A stretch of 40,382 nucleotides of DNA from Oceanicola granulosus HTCC2516 (GCF_000153305.1 NZ_CH724112.1:10252-50633); one strand, 5' to 3'. Counted from the stretch's first letter, positions 25,475-33,315 are shown. Notes: generated from the sequence alone by a model not told the origin. A program made the numbers and translations.

Positions 25475-27190
25475 GTGCTGCAACGTAGCTATCTCTTCCT
25501 GCGCGCCGCCGCGCTGCGGCTCGGGGTGCGGCCCGAGATCTACCAGGGCGCGGGGCGGATGTTGCGCTCGGTGTCGGGGCTGTCGGAGACGCTGGTCGAG
25601 GACGTGCGGAGCGCCGACGATCGCCGCTTCGCCGCGCGCTTCCTCGCGCCGTGGCAGGACGAGGGGCCCGGAACGGAAGCGGAGAGCCGGGCCGCGCTCG
25701 CGGCGGCGCTGGCCGAGCGGCCGGCGGGGCAGCTTGCCGACCGGCTGGTGCGCGGGCTGCGGCGCATCGATTCGCGCCCCGAGCTGCGCTTCGCCCGGTT
25801 CCTCGCCGGCTCCGAGACGCCCGCGCTGGCCCAGGCGGGGCGGCTGCTGCTCGCCGACCGGGCGATCTTCTGGCGCGATTTCCACACCGCCGAGGCCGAG
25901 GCCGAGGCCTACCTCGCCGATCCCGACAGCGCCACCGAGGCCGGCACCGATATGGCGCTCGGCCTGCTGGTCTCCGCCAAGCGCCGGCTCGGCAAGCTCG
26001 ACGAGGCGCTCGCCCTCAACCGCACCCAGATGCAGCGCGCGCCCCTCGACAAGGAGCACCTGGTACGCCGCGCCCGGATGCTGGCGCTCGAGGACCCGAG
26101 CGAGATGCTGCGCCTGCTCAAGCGCTGCGACGCCGAGTACGCCGATGCCGGCCTGTCGGGCAACACGCTCTGGTGCGCCCACCTGCTCGCGCAGGGCGAG
26201 GTCGACGAGGTCGAGCGGCTGGCGCGGGTGCTCGAGATGCGGCTGCCGGGCAACCGGCTGGCGCGGGCGCTGCTGGTCAACGCCCAGGTCCAGCGCGACG
26301 GCGAGCAGGCGGCCATCGTGCCCGTGTTCGAGACGCTCGGGCTCGAGTGCACCCGCGACGGGCCGGGCTTCGACGGGCTGCGCCTGGCGCGGCCCCACGA
26401 GGTGCCCGACGCGGGGCCGCTGGTCTCGATCGTGATGACCGCCTACAACGCGGAGGCCCATATCGGCACCGCCATCGGCGCGATCCTCGCCCAGAGCTAC
26501 CGCCGCTTCGAACTGATCGTCGTCGACGATTGCTCGGGCGACGCCACCGCCGAGCGGGTGCGCGAGATCGCCGCGCGCGACGGGCGGGTGCGGCTGATGT
26601 CGACCAAGGTCAACGGCGGCACCTACCTCGCCAAGAACGCCGGCATCCGCACCGCGAAGGGCGCCTTCGTCACCCTGTGCGACAGCGACGACATGTGGAC
26701 GACCGACCACCTCGCCGCCCACCTCGCCGCGATGCAGGCCGACGCGGGGCGGACGGTGTCGACCTCCGACTGGCTGCGGCTGTTCGACGATTGCCGCGTC
26801 GACATCAACCCGACCGGCACCATCGTCGAGGTCTGCCCGCACTCGACCTTCTTCCGCCGCGAGGTGTTCGACCGGGTCGGCCTGTTCGACAGCGTCCGCT
26901 TCGGCGCCGACCGCGAGTTCATCGCCCGCATCACCCTCGAATGGGGCCAGCCGGCGGTCCACCACATCCCCCGGGTGCTGACAATCGGCCGCCGCCACGA
27001 CGCCTCGCTCACCACCTCGGGGGCGGGGATGCTGGGGCCGGACCAGAAGTCCGACACAAGGCTCGAATACTGGCGGATCTGGAACGCCTGGCACGCCGCG
27101 CGGGTGGCCGAGGCGGCTCCGCTGTACAATTCCGGTACCCCCGACGAGCGGCCCTACGAGGTGCCCGCCGAGATGATTGGGACGCGGTGA
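25475..27190 (+). CDS. TPR-like helical domain / GT2 glycosyltransferase
   Basis: A 571-residue protein. The C-terminal GT2 domain (about 310-540) has VSIVMTAYNAEAHIGTAI, LIVVDDCSGDATAERV, KNAGIRTAKGAFVTLCDSDDMW (read as two adjoining motifs, with S-D-D metal site) and FFRREVFDRVGLFD. The N-terminal 300 residues are helical with TPR-like spacing (for example LGKLDEALALNRTQMQRAPLD) and may bind partners. A GTG start at 25475 is chosen because GAGG lies 8 nt upstream and earlier codons are a shadow of the previous gene. It is the last gene of the plus-strand cluster, followed by the palindrome at 27204-27225. Confidence 0.78.
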   Translation: MLQRSYLFLRAAALRLGVRPEIYQGAGRMLRSVSGLSETLVEDVRSADDRRFAARFLAPWQDEGPGTEAESRAALAAALAERPAGQLADRLVRGLRRIDSRPELRFARFLAGSETPALAQAGRLLLADRAIFWRDFHTAEAEAEAYLADPDSATEAGTDMALGLLVSAKRRLGKLDEALALNRTQMQRAPLDKEHLVRRARMLALEDPSEMLRLLKRCDAEYADAGLSGNTLWCAHLLAQGEVDEVERLARVLEMRLPGNRLARALLVNAQVQRDGEQAAIVPVFETLGLECTRDGPGFDGLRLARPHEVPDAGPLVSIVMTAYNAEAHIGTAIGAILAQSYRRFELIVVDDCSGDATAERVREIAARDGRVRLMSTKVNGGTYLAKNAGIRTAKGAFVTLCDSDDMWTTDHLAAHLAAMQADAGRTVSTSDWLRLFDDCRVDINPTGTIVEVCPHSTFFRREVFDRVGLFDSVRFGADREFIARITLEWGQPAVHHIPRVLTIGRRHDASLTTSGAGMLGPDQKSDTRLEYWRIWNAWHAARVAEAAPLYNSGTPDERPYEVPAEMIGTR

Positions 27191-27203
27191 GGGACCGGGA
27201 GTC

Positions 27204-27225
27204 GTAGGCCGGGCTTCAGCCCGGC
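27204..27225. repeat. Extragenic palindrome, copy 2; likely terminator
   Basis: GTAGGCCGGGCTTCAGCCCG with an 8-bp perfect stem (GCCGGGCT/AGCCCGGC), 14 bp after the GT2 stop. It matches the element at 2857-2880 apart from one base in the shared core. Confidence 0.6.
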
Positions 27226-27236
27226 TGCCTCGGCTG

Positions 27237-27402
27237 GCCTTTGCGGCCGTAGACATGCGCATAAATCGTTTCATGGATAGATCGTCGAGCGATGCCTGCC
27301 GAGTTCGGCCGCGATCTTCGTCACCGGTAGCTTTGCGCTCAACATCTCCTCGTTGGTGCGCCTCTCGCAAATCCAGCTCTATATGGGCCACTGTCCATTC
27401 TC
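27237..27402 (-). pseudogene. IS30-family transposase remnant
   Basis: Read on the minus strand, EWTVAHIELDLRE is followed after a frameshift by RRTNEEMLSAKLPVTKIAA and ELGRHRSTIY, the helix-turn-helix start of IS30 transposases. The sequence then jumps to TIYAHVYGRKG, which belongs well downstream in the intact protein (the ETIY...VY motif). The jump is at a short repeat ACGATYTAT, consistent with a deletion between the two copies. No IS30 ends remain visible. Confidence 0.65.
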
Positions 27403-27499
27403 CCTGCTTTCCAGGGAATTGTCGCAGCCCAGTTAGGCTCAGGACCATTGATTGCAGCGGAGGGGCATGATTCACCGCACGAAAACAGAGCGGTGAGTC

Positions 27500-27661
27500 A
27501 TGTCTGATCTCTTCTGGCTGAGCGATGCGCAGATGGCGCGTTTGCAGCCTTACTTCCCGAAGCCCCATGGCAAGCCGCGCGTCGACGACCGTCGCGTCTT
27601 AAGCGGGATTATCTTCGTCAATCGCAATGGGATGCGCTGGCGCGACGCGCCGAAGGAGTGA
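27500..27661 (+). pseudogene. IS5-family transposase, N-terminal fragment
   Basis: Starts MSDLFWLSDAQMARLQPYFP and runs to GMRWRDAPKE, the conserved N-terminus of IS5-family transposases common in Rhodobacterales. The TGA stop at 27659-27661 is formed by the first bases of the inserted IS3 element. Confidence 0.8.
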
Positions 27662-27714
27662 ATAGCCCCGTGTCTTGTGGACGCCTTCTTCGCTAATTTT
27701 GAGGCAAGGAGGCC

Positions 27715-28023
27715 ATGATGAGCAGCAGCAAGTTCAGCGACGAGTTCAAGCGGGATGCCGTCGCGCAGATCACCGAGCGGGGCTATCCGGTCAGGGAGGT
27801 GTCGAAGCGCCTCGGGGTCAGCCCGTATTCGCTCTACGCCTGGAATAAGAAGTTCGCGCAGGCGTCGTCCGGTGAGGCGGAGAAGGACACCGAGATCCGG
27901 CGCCTGAAGAAGGAGCTGGCGCGGGTCTCGGAGGAGCGTGACATCCTAAAAAAGGGTCGCCATTGGTGCGCCATTGGTCCGAGCGACAATGGCGACGCGT
28001 ATTTCGCCAGGGATGCAAAGTGA
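27715..28023 (+). CDS. IS3-family transposase OrfA
   Basis: A 102-residue helix-turn-helix protein of IS3 elements: FSDEFKRDAVAQITERGYPV, then VSKRLGVSPYSLYAWNKKF and a leucine-zipper segment RRLKKELARVSEERDILKK. AGGAGG lies just upstream; the second ATG (27718) is better spaced than the first. Near the C-terminus GRHWCAIGPSDN interrupts the usual ILKK-x-x-AYFARDAK pattern. The DNA there contains the inverted pair TCGCCATTG/CAATGGCGA, so an extra 36 bp may have been gained without changing frame. The A6G slippery run at 27948-27954 precedes it. Confidence 0.85.
   Translation: MMSSSKFSDEFKRDAVAQITERGYPVREVSKRLGVSPYSLYAWNKKFAQASSGEAEKDTEIRRLKKELARVSEERDILKKGRHWCAIGPSDNGDAYFARDAK
27948..27954 (+). 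promoter_or_regulatory. Programmed -1 frameshift site (A AAA AAG)
   Basis: Heptamer AAAAAAG in the OrfA frame as A-AAA-AAG, followed by a potential hairpin (TCGCCATTG with CAATGGCGA). A -1 slip enters a frame open without a stop through to the end of OrfB, giving the OrfAB transposase normal for IS3 elements. Confidence 0.7.
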
Positions 28024-28895
28024 GATACGCGTTCGTGGCCGAGCATCGCGGGCAGTTCTCTGTCCGGGCGATGTGCCGGTGTCTGCGCATCCAACCGAGC
28101 GGCTTCTATGCGTGGTTGAAGGCGCCGGTGAGCAAGCGTGCCCAGGAAGACGCCCGCCAGACCGAACTGCTGAAGGAAGCCTGGGTCGAAAGCGGCAAGG
28201 TCTATGGGCACCGCAAGCTTCACGACGATCTTCTCGAACAGGGCGAAGACGTCTGCCTGAACCGCGTCGCGCGCCTGACCAGGCTGGCCGGGATCACGGC
28301 ACAGATCGGCTACAAGCGCCGCCCAGGCAAGTATGGTGGCAAACCCTCGGTCGTGGTCGACAACACGCTCGATCGGCAGTTCGACGTGGAGGCGCCGGAC
28401 AGGGTCTGGGTGACCGACATCACCTACATCCGCACCCAGGAAGGCTTCGCCTACCTCGCTGTGGTCATCGACCTGTTCTCTCGGCGCGTGGTCGGATGGT
28501 CCATGCAGTCGCGCCAGACGACCGACGTCGTGCTCCAGGCTCTGCTCATGGCCACATGGCGGAGGAAGCCGAAGGCCAAGGTGCTGATCCACTCCGATCA
28601 GGGAAGTCAGTTCACCAGCATGGACTGGGCCGCGTTCCTGAAAGCCCACGACCTCGAGCATTCCATGAGCCGTCGAGGCAACTGCCACGATAACGCCGTC
28701 GCCGAGAGCTTCTTCAACCTGCTGAAGCGCGAGAGGATCAGGCGTCGCACCTACCGCACCCGAAAGGAAGCCAGGCGAGACGTGTTCGACTACATCGAGA
28801 TGTTCTACAACCCGAAGCGCAAGCACGCGCGAAACGGAATGCTGTCGCCACTCGAGTTCGTGCGGCAGCAGAAACTGAGGCACGAGGGCGTCTAA
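28020..28895 (+). CDS. IS3-family transposase OrfB (integrase core)
   Basis: A 291-residue reading from a GTG that overlaps the OrfA stop; in vivo it is probably made mainly as the OrfAB frameshift product. The rve integrase core is intact: the first Asp in VWVTDITYI, the second in LIHSDQGSQFTS, and the Glu in NCHDNAVAESFFNLLKRE. The HTH_21-like region (VYGHRKLHDDLLEQGEDV) precedes it. Nothing suggests inactivation. Confidence 0.88.
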   Translation: MRYAFVAEHRGQFSVRAMCRCLRIQPSGFYAWLKAPVSKRAQEDARQTELLKEAWVESGKVYGHRKLHDDLLEQGEDVCLNRVARLTRLAGITAQIGYKRRPGKYGGKPSVVVDNTLDRQFDVEAPDRVWVTDITYIRTQEGFAYLAVVIDLFSRRVVGWSMQSRQTTDVVLQALLMATWRRKPKAKVLIHSDQGSQFTSMDWAAFLKAHDLEHSMSRRGNCHDNAVAESFFNLLKRERIRRRTYRTRKEARRDVFDYIEMFYNPKRKHARNGMLSPLEFVRQQKLRHEGV

Positions 28896-28913
28896 GAAAC
28901 GCGGGGCTATTCA

Positions 28914-29153
28914 GACACCGACTGGTTCCGGGAATCTTTGAAAGACAGGGGGATACGTGCCTGCATCCCCGGACGGAAACAACGGAAGATGCCGGTGAAG
29001 TATGACAAGCGACGCTACAAACGCCGAAACCGGATCGAGATCATGTTCGGCAGGCTCAAGGACTGGCGGCGCGTTGCCACGCGCTACGACCGATCCCCAA
29101 AGGTCTTCCTCTCAGCCATCGCTCTCGCCGCTATCGTCATCTACTGGCTATGA
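28914..29153 (+). pseudogene. IS5-family transposase, C-terminal fragment
   Basis: Resumes directly after the IS3 right end as DTDWFRESLKDRGIRACIPG and continues through DKRRYKRRNRIEIMFGRLKD, including the conserved Y-R-E-like C-terminal motif (RRNRIEIMFG), to the natural stop. About 115 middle residues between DAPKE and DTDWF are absent. Confidence 0.8.
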
Positions 29154-29264
29154 GCCTGAGCCTAAGAATGGCCCCAGAAGGTCTGTGTCGCAGAAGTAAT
29201 ATTATGATAAGCGATAGCGTTACTGGCGCGTTATCTGCTGGATCGGCCTCCGGGAAACCGGGGC

Positions 29265-29541
29265 GGTTTCGCGAGTTGATCAGCAGGACGAGACGATCCG
29301 GCAACCGGTTCGCCACGCGGGCGGGCACGCTTGCGCAGTTCGAGAGCGCATCGCGCCCGCCCGCTCTGAACCTGGCCACCCATTTGCGGACCGTGCGGAC
29401 CGAGACACCGAAGGCATCGGCCACCTCGGCGGCGGAGCGCCCGGCCGCGATGCGGGCGACGATCTGTTCTCGACTGTAGACGCTTCGGGGACCTCGGCTG
29501 GAGTTTGGCGATTGCAGCCTAACCCCGATCCGGGTGAACAA
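29265..29541 (-). pseudogene. IS481-like transposase N-terminal remnant
   Basis: On the minus strand the residues SREQIVARIAAGRSAAEVAD, AFGVSVRTVRKWVARFRAGG and RDALSNCASVPARVANRLPD match the helix-turn-helix start of IS481-type transposases (usual form ...VSxRTVRKWLARYRAEG...L-D-R-S). Similarity stops near 29265, and the remaining 200 or more catalytic residues are missing. The right end of the IS5 element lies 100 bp away. Confidence 0.55.
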
Positions 29542-29590
29542 CCTCCCGAGACTTCACACCTAGAGCCCCGAAAACGGGGACGAGACGAGG

Positions 29591-29616
29591 AGCCCGGCCA
29601 TCGCGCCGGGCTTTTT
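29591..29616 (+). terminator. Rho-independent terminator, orphaned
   Basis: Stem AGCCCGGC (29591-29598) / GCCGGGCT (29605-29612) with a 6-nt loop, followed by TTTT. It is a good intrinsic terminator, but the gene it served is no longer visible upstream because the IS481-like remnant lies there. Confidence 0.7.
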
Positions 29617-30520
29617 CATGCGAACCGTATGGGAATACCGGGAACAGTGGGAAGCGTTTTCCCAGATCGAGGGTGGCGCGAACAACCGTGACAACCGAGC
29701 GGATTCCCACGGTTGCCGCTACGGTTGCTAAATCGGGCCTTATGAATAAGGGGTCTGAGGGCAAAACAACCGAAACACCCCAAAAAACACCCTCTCCCAT
29801 AGAGTTGTCGTCCCGGGCGTTTGCCAGACCCCCTTTCAAAAACGGCTTCTCCTTTTTTCCTCCTTACAAATAAACTCTCACATCTACGGTTGTTTTGGTT
29901 GTTATGGTTGGAAGCCTTTAGGGACAAGGGGTTATCGGGCAACCGTGGTGCTACCGCCCGGTTGTCTCGGTTACTAAATTAGGTAAACCCTTGTGTCCTA
30001 TCCTGATCGCAGGGAAATAACGGGAATAGCGGTAAAAAATAGGTGATGTATCCCAATACCCTAGCAAAAATCCGCAGCACCGGGGCTCAGCGCACCCCCC
30101 AGGCGGTAATAACGGTAACGGGGGACCCGAGCGGCACGGTAGTGGGTCGTCGGGAGTGCAGGAGGGCTGCAAAGTAGGAACCTCTCGTAGCCCGCCACCT
30201 TCGAGCGCGGGGACTAAATCTCGCGGGCGCGAAGCTTGGCATCAGCGATGCATCCCCCTCGAATCAGTAGCCAAACCGTGGCGGCGTGATGTCTACTCGC
30301 CTCGATGGGGGCAGGAATGTTCAGAAACGCTCATCGCCGCACCGGCCGCTCGGGGCCGGGGGCGGGGGGTGGGGCTTCGGCGCAGCGGCCGGGGGTGCGG
30401 GCGATCACGCCCCTGTTAGACAATACCACATCAAGTTCACGAGCGCGTTATCGCTTAGCGGCGGCGCAAGACGCGTCATCCGAGGTGACCCGGCGTCCAA
30501 CAGGCCGGCACATTTCCATC
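29617..30520. other. About 900 bp without a convincing gene; CAACC/GGTTG-rich
   Basis: No open frame here has credible codon use or a recognisable product. From 29683 to 29964 there are ten copies of CAACC or its complement GGTTG (29683, 29692, 29711, 29723, 29767, 29888, 29897, 29906, 29940, 29960), three of them spaced exactly 9 bp. The palindrome CCTTATGAATAAGG lies at 29738-29751. The stretch 29830-30070 is markedly AT-richer than its surroundings. It could be a decayed plasmid or phage gene, or an old iteron region. From 30172 to 30520 I see nothing definable. Confidence 0.5.
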
Positions 30521-30533
30521 AGGGAGAATACCG

Positions 30534-32795
30534 TTGAAAAGACAATACTTTGACCGGGGCGTCCTTGCGTCCTTCCTGGCGCTCGCCGCCAGCGGCGTGC
30601 TGGCCCAGGAGGCCGCGACCCTGCCCGTGGGCACGGTGATGCAGGCCGACGGCTCGGCGGTGCTGCCCGACGGGCGCGCGCTGACGCCGGCGGGCGCCGA
30701 GACCGGCGTCTGGTACGGCAACGACGTCGCCACCTGTCCCACCGGCCCGACCGTCGGGCGCATCACCCTCGGCTTCCCCGAGCACGTCGCCGCCAACCCC
30801 GAGGAGCGCCACTACGCCGATTATTGCGCGGTGTTCTCCAACGGCGAGACCTACTCGGGCGGCGCCTACCGGAGCACCGCGCTCCAGGCGCACGAGGACG
30901 CGCGGCTCGATTGCGAGGCGGCGGTCGAGGAAAGCTCGATGGGCTTCGACGGGCTCGAGATCCCCTGCCACCGGGTGCAGGTGGCCGAGTACGTGGCCGT
31001 CGCCTCCGGCCCCGACATGCTCGCCTGCGGCACCGGCCCCGAGGGCGGCGGCGGCGGCTTCGGCGAGGGCCCGGTGCCGACCAACTCCCACGGCGACGTC
31101 CATATCTTCACCCCCGACGGGCTCGCCTACGACTTCCAGGAGGGCGGCGAGTACCTGCTGGTGCGGTCCGCCGACCAGCGCATCGTGGTGCAGACCCGCC
31201 AGCGCATCCACCCCGACAACCCGGCGGTCTCGTCGAATTCCGGCGCGGCGATGCGGATCGGCGACGATGTGCTCGAGGTCTACACCGACCCCGAGGACGG
31301 CGCCCGCCTCTACATCAACGGCACGCTGACGGACCTGCCCGGCGCGGCGCTCCAGCTCCCGGGCGGCGGCGAGATCGCGCCCGACCCGGACGCCGGCGAC
31401 CGGCCCTTCTTCCTGATCGGCTGGCCCGACGGCAGCTTCACCGCGCGGATCAACCTCTACGAGGGCTTCCTCAACGTGGGCGTCGCGGCGATGGAGGCCG
31501 GCTCGGGGACGGCCTATACCGGCCTGATCGGCAACCTCGACGGCAACCCCAACAACGACATGCTGGTGCGGGGCGGCGAGCTGATCTGCCCGGTCGCGTC
31601 GCAGGAGGAGATCGTCGCCTTCGGCAACAGCTGGCGCGTCGAGGCGGAGGCGTCGCTGTTCACCTCCGAAGCGATGGAGATGACCGAGGTCACCGCGACC
31701 GGCACCGGCACCATCGCGATGGAGGAGGAGTCGGCCGGCTCCGTGGTCTCGGTCGAGACCGGCGAGAGCGTCGCCATCGAGACCGCGATCCTGACCGTGG
31801 TGAGCGAGTTCGTCGAGATGCAGACCGTCGAGACGCTCAGCGTCTCCGCCGTGGTCGAGGTGCTCATCTCCGAGTACCAGATCGAGTCCGGCGAGATGGT
31901 GATCGAGGCGCTCGGCGAGGTGTTCGCCGGCCAGGAGGCGTTCGTCACCGGCTCGGCCACGCTCGAGGTCAGCGAGCTGTCGGAGATCGTCACCAGCTAC
32001 GAGCAGCGCACCATGACCAGCACCTCCACCACCGTCTCGGTGCTCGAGACGCTCGACGTGGAGACCCGCGCGCTGGCGCAGCAGGCCTGCACGGGCGGCG
32101 GCGTCACCGAGGAGCTGGCGCTGGTGAACTGCATCACCGACTACGCCGCGACGGGCAATGCCAGCTACGTCGAGAGCGCCGTCACCTTCCAGGAGACGAC
32201 CGCGATCTACTACGAGGAGGTCACCGTCGCCTCGGCGATGCTGGCGACCTACGAGGAGTACATCCTCACCGAGGAGCAGGTCACCAGCGTGCTGATGACC
32301 TCCGAGGAGGTGGAGACGACCGAGGAGGCCGCGCTCACCGGCGGGCCGACGATGATCGGCATCCGCTGGAGCCGCGACCTGCCCTGCGAGGGCGACGTCG
32401 ACCTCGACCTCCACGTGCGCGAGGGCGCCAGCGCCCAGTGGCTCTACTGGAACCTCGACGAGGACGCGAGCGGCAACCAGGTGACGCCGCAGGGCCGCTA
32501 CGGCGGCGACGTGCTGACGGCCGAGACCTTCGCCGAGAGCGTCGACAAGCTCGAGAAGGTCGACATGTTCGACGTCGGCAACCTCGGCGAGCTGGAGATC
32601 CTGGTCAACCTCTACAGCGGCGAGTGCAGCGGCCCGGTCTCCGGCACCGTGCGCGCGATCCTCGGTGGCCAGGTCTACCAGGACACCTTCACCGTCGAGG
32701 CCACCACCGGCAACGAGGGCGCGGAGCGCGGCAACGCCGCCAACTCCCCGGCCTGGGCGGTGATCTCGCCCGAGGCGCTGTTCAACCTCGAGTGA
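30534..32795 (+). CDS. Secreted von Willebrand factor type D domain protein
   Basis: A 753-residue, strongly acidic extracellular protein. It has a signal peptide with probable cleavage after GVLA (residue 24). A cysteine-containing N-terminal region (60-165) is followed by a glycine-rich linker (170-178). The VWD domain (about 186-372) has GDVHIFTPDGLAYDFQEGGE, LIGNLDGNPNND (331-342) and the closing FGNSWRV. A 250-residue stretch rich in E, T, V and S follows, and then a C-terminal beta-sandwich-like part with GDVDLDLHVREG. It may be an adhesin or matrix protein. The start is TTG at 30534 with AGGGAG 7 nt upstream. It begins a short gene set distinct from the polysaccharide cluster. Confidence 0.72.
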   Translation: MKRQYFDRGVLASFLALAASGVLAQEAATLPVGTVMQADGSAVLPDGRALTPAGAETGVWYGNDVATCPTGPTVGRITLGFPEHVAANPEERHYADYCAVFSNGETYSGGAYRSTALQAHEDARLDCEAAVEESSMGFDGLEIPCHRVQVAEYVAVASGPDMLACGTGPEGGGGGFGEGPVPTNSHGDVHIFTPDGLAYDFQEGGEYLLVRSADQRIVVQTRQRIHPDNPAVSSNSGAAMRIGDDVLEVYTDPEDGARLYINGTLTDLPGAALQLPGGGEIAPDPDAGDRPFFLIGWPDGSFTARINLYEGFLNVGVAAMEAGSGTAYTGLIGNLDGNPNNDMLVRGGELICPVASQEEIVAFGNSWRVEAEASLFTSEAMEMTEVTATGTGTIAMEEESAGSVVSVETGESVAIETAILTVVSEFVEMQTVETLSVSAVVEVLISEYQIESGEMVIEALGEVFAGQEAFVTGSATLEVSELSEIVTSYEQRTMTSTSTTVSVLETLDVETRALAQQACTGGGVTEELALVNCITDYAATGNASYVESAVTFQETTAIYYEEVTVASAMLATYEEYILTEEQVTSVLMTSEEVETTEEAALTGGPTMIGIRWSRDLPCEGDVDLDLHVREGASAQWLYWNLDEDASGNQVTPQGRYGGDVLTAETFAESVDKLEKVDMFDVGNLGELEILVNLYSGECSGPVSGTVRAILGGQVYQDTFTVEATTGNEGAERGNAANSPAWAVISPEALFNLE

Positions 32796-32802
32796 CGGCC
32801 CC

Positions 32803-32830
32803 GGCCCCGGCGGACCTCTCCGCCGGGGCC
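32803..32830 (+). terminator. Strong hairpin after the VWD gene
   Basis: An 11-bp perfect stem GGCCCCGGCGG/CCGCCGGGGCC with a 6-nt loop, 8 bp after the stop. The tract downstream is C/T-rich without a U run, so strong pausing is likely but full termination is uncertain. Confidence 0.55.
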
Positions 32831-32876
32831 CCTTCCCCCCGTTTCCCCTTTTACAGACACTGAACGGAGGCCCTCC

Positions 32877-33233
32877 ATGCGCCTGCTCCCCCTCGCCCTG
32901 CCCGCCGCCCTCCCGGTCGTGCTGGCCCTGCCCCTCGCCGCCGCCGCCGAGACCTATTGCGGCTGGATCGACAACCCCGTCCCGGGCTCGGAATACCTCA
33001 CCGACCGCTTCGGCTCGCTGGTGCTCAGCGAACAGGGCCTCGACATCCCCAACAACTGGGCCAACACCGCGCCCGCCCTCGAGGGCGCCGTCGACGCCTA
33101 CGGCATCCACTACAGCTGCGGCTGCGTCACCGGCACCGCCGACTTCGACGCCGGCGTGATGCTCTGGATCGAGAGCGCCAGCGCCCAGCCCCTCTCCGCC
33201 TGCGAGAACGACCCCAACCTCCCCGGCCGCTGA
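32877..33233 (+). CDS. DUF4087-like secreted protein
   Basis: A 118-residue protein with a clear signal peptide (cleavage near LAAAAE, about residue 24). The mature part begins YCGWIDNPVPGSEYLTDRFG, the pattern of DUF4087 proteins (C-G-W-x-x-N-P-x-P...L-x-D...G), and has further cysteines in YSCGCVTG and at the C-terminus, suggesting disulfides in the periplasm or outside. It lies 81 bp after the VWD gene in the same direction. No activity is known for the family. Confidence 0.72.
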   Translation: MRLLPLALPAALPVVLALPLAAAAETYCGWIDNPVPGSEYLTDRFGSLVLSEQGLDIPNNWANTAPALEGAVDAYGIHYSCGCVTGTADFDAGVMLWIESASAQPLSACENDPNLPGR

Positions 33234-33255
33234 GGCACGCAACGCCCGCTGCCGC

Positions 33256-33281
33256 AACCGCGCCTCAACCGGGGCGCGGTT
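33256..33281. terminator. Hairpin after the DUF4087 gene
   Basis: AACCGCGCC (33256-33264) pairs with GGCGCGGTT (33273-33281) around an 8-nt loop, followed by AGGG rather than U residues. It may attenuate read-through into the next gene. Confidence 0.4.
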
Positions 33282-33315
33282 AGGGTCGCGGCTCCGCCAG
33301 ATGGAGCCCGCGCCC

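Larger units (their letters stand above)
27659..28913 (+). mobile_element. IS3-family insertion sequence, apparently complete
   Basis: A 1255-bp element with terminal inverted repeats TGAATAGCCCCG (27659-27670) and CGGGGCTATTCA (28902-28913). It carries OrfA and OrfB with a -1 frameshift signal and an intact DDE set. The flanks are GAG on the left and GAC on the right, so no exact target duplication is seen. This agrees with the loss of adjacent IS5 sequence. Confidence 0.88.
27433..29165 (+). mobile_element. IS5-family element, interrupted by an IS3 element and internally deleted
   Basis: The outer ends carry the inverted repeat TTAGGCTCAGG (27433-27443) and CCTGAGCCTAA (29155-29165). If the repeat proper is GGCTCAGG, each end is flanked by TA, which could be the target duplication. 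Inside are the first 53 and last 79 residues of one transposase, split by the IS3 element at 27659-28913. Without that insert only about 478 bp remain, so roughly 350 bp of the middle is missing. The element is dead unless complemented. Confidence 0.75.

Noticed and set aside
25469-27568. A 699-residue minus-strand frame opposite the TPR/GT2 gene
   Set aside because: It is antisense to a clear GT2 domain; only its first part overlaps the IS30 remnant by chance of frame.
27656-28916. GAG/GAC flanks as a target-site duplication of the IS3 element
   Set aside because: They differ at the third base, and the IS5 middle is missing, so adjacent DNA was probably lost.
29137-29264. C-terminal extension of the IS481-like fragment
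   Set aside because: Beyond about 29265 the translation no longer resembles a transposase and runs into the IS5 right end.
29888-29910. GGTTG at 9-bp steps as a CRISPR-like array
   Set aside because: Repeats are only 5 bp with 4-bp spacing; there are no spacers of CRISPR length and no cas genes.
30156-30537. Several overlapping short open frames before the VWD gene
   Set aside because: No ribosome site, motif or consistent codon use; treated as non-coding.
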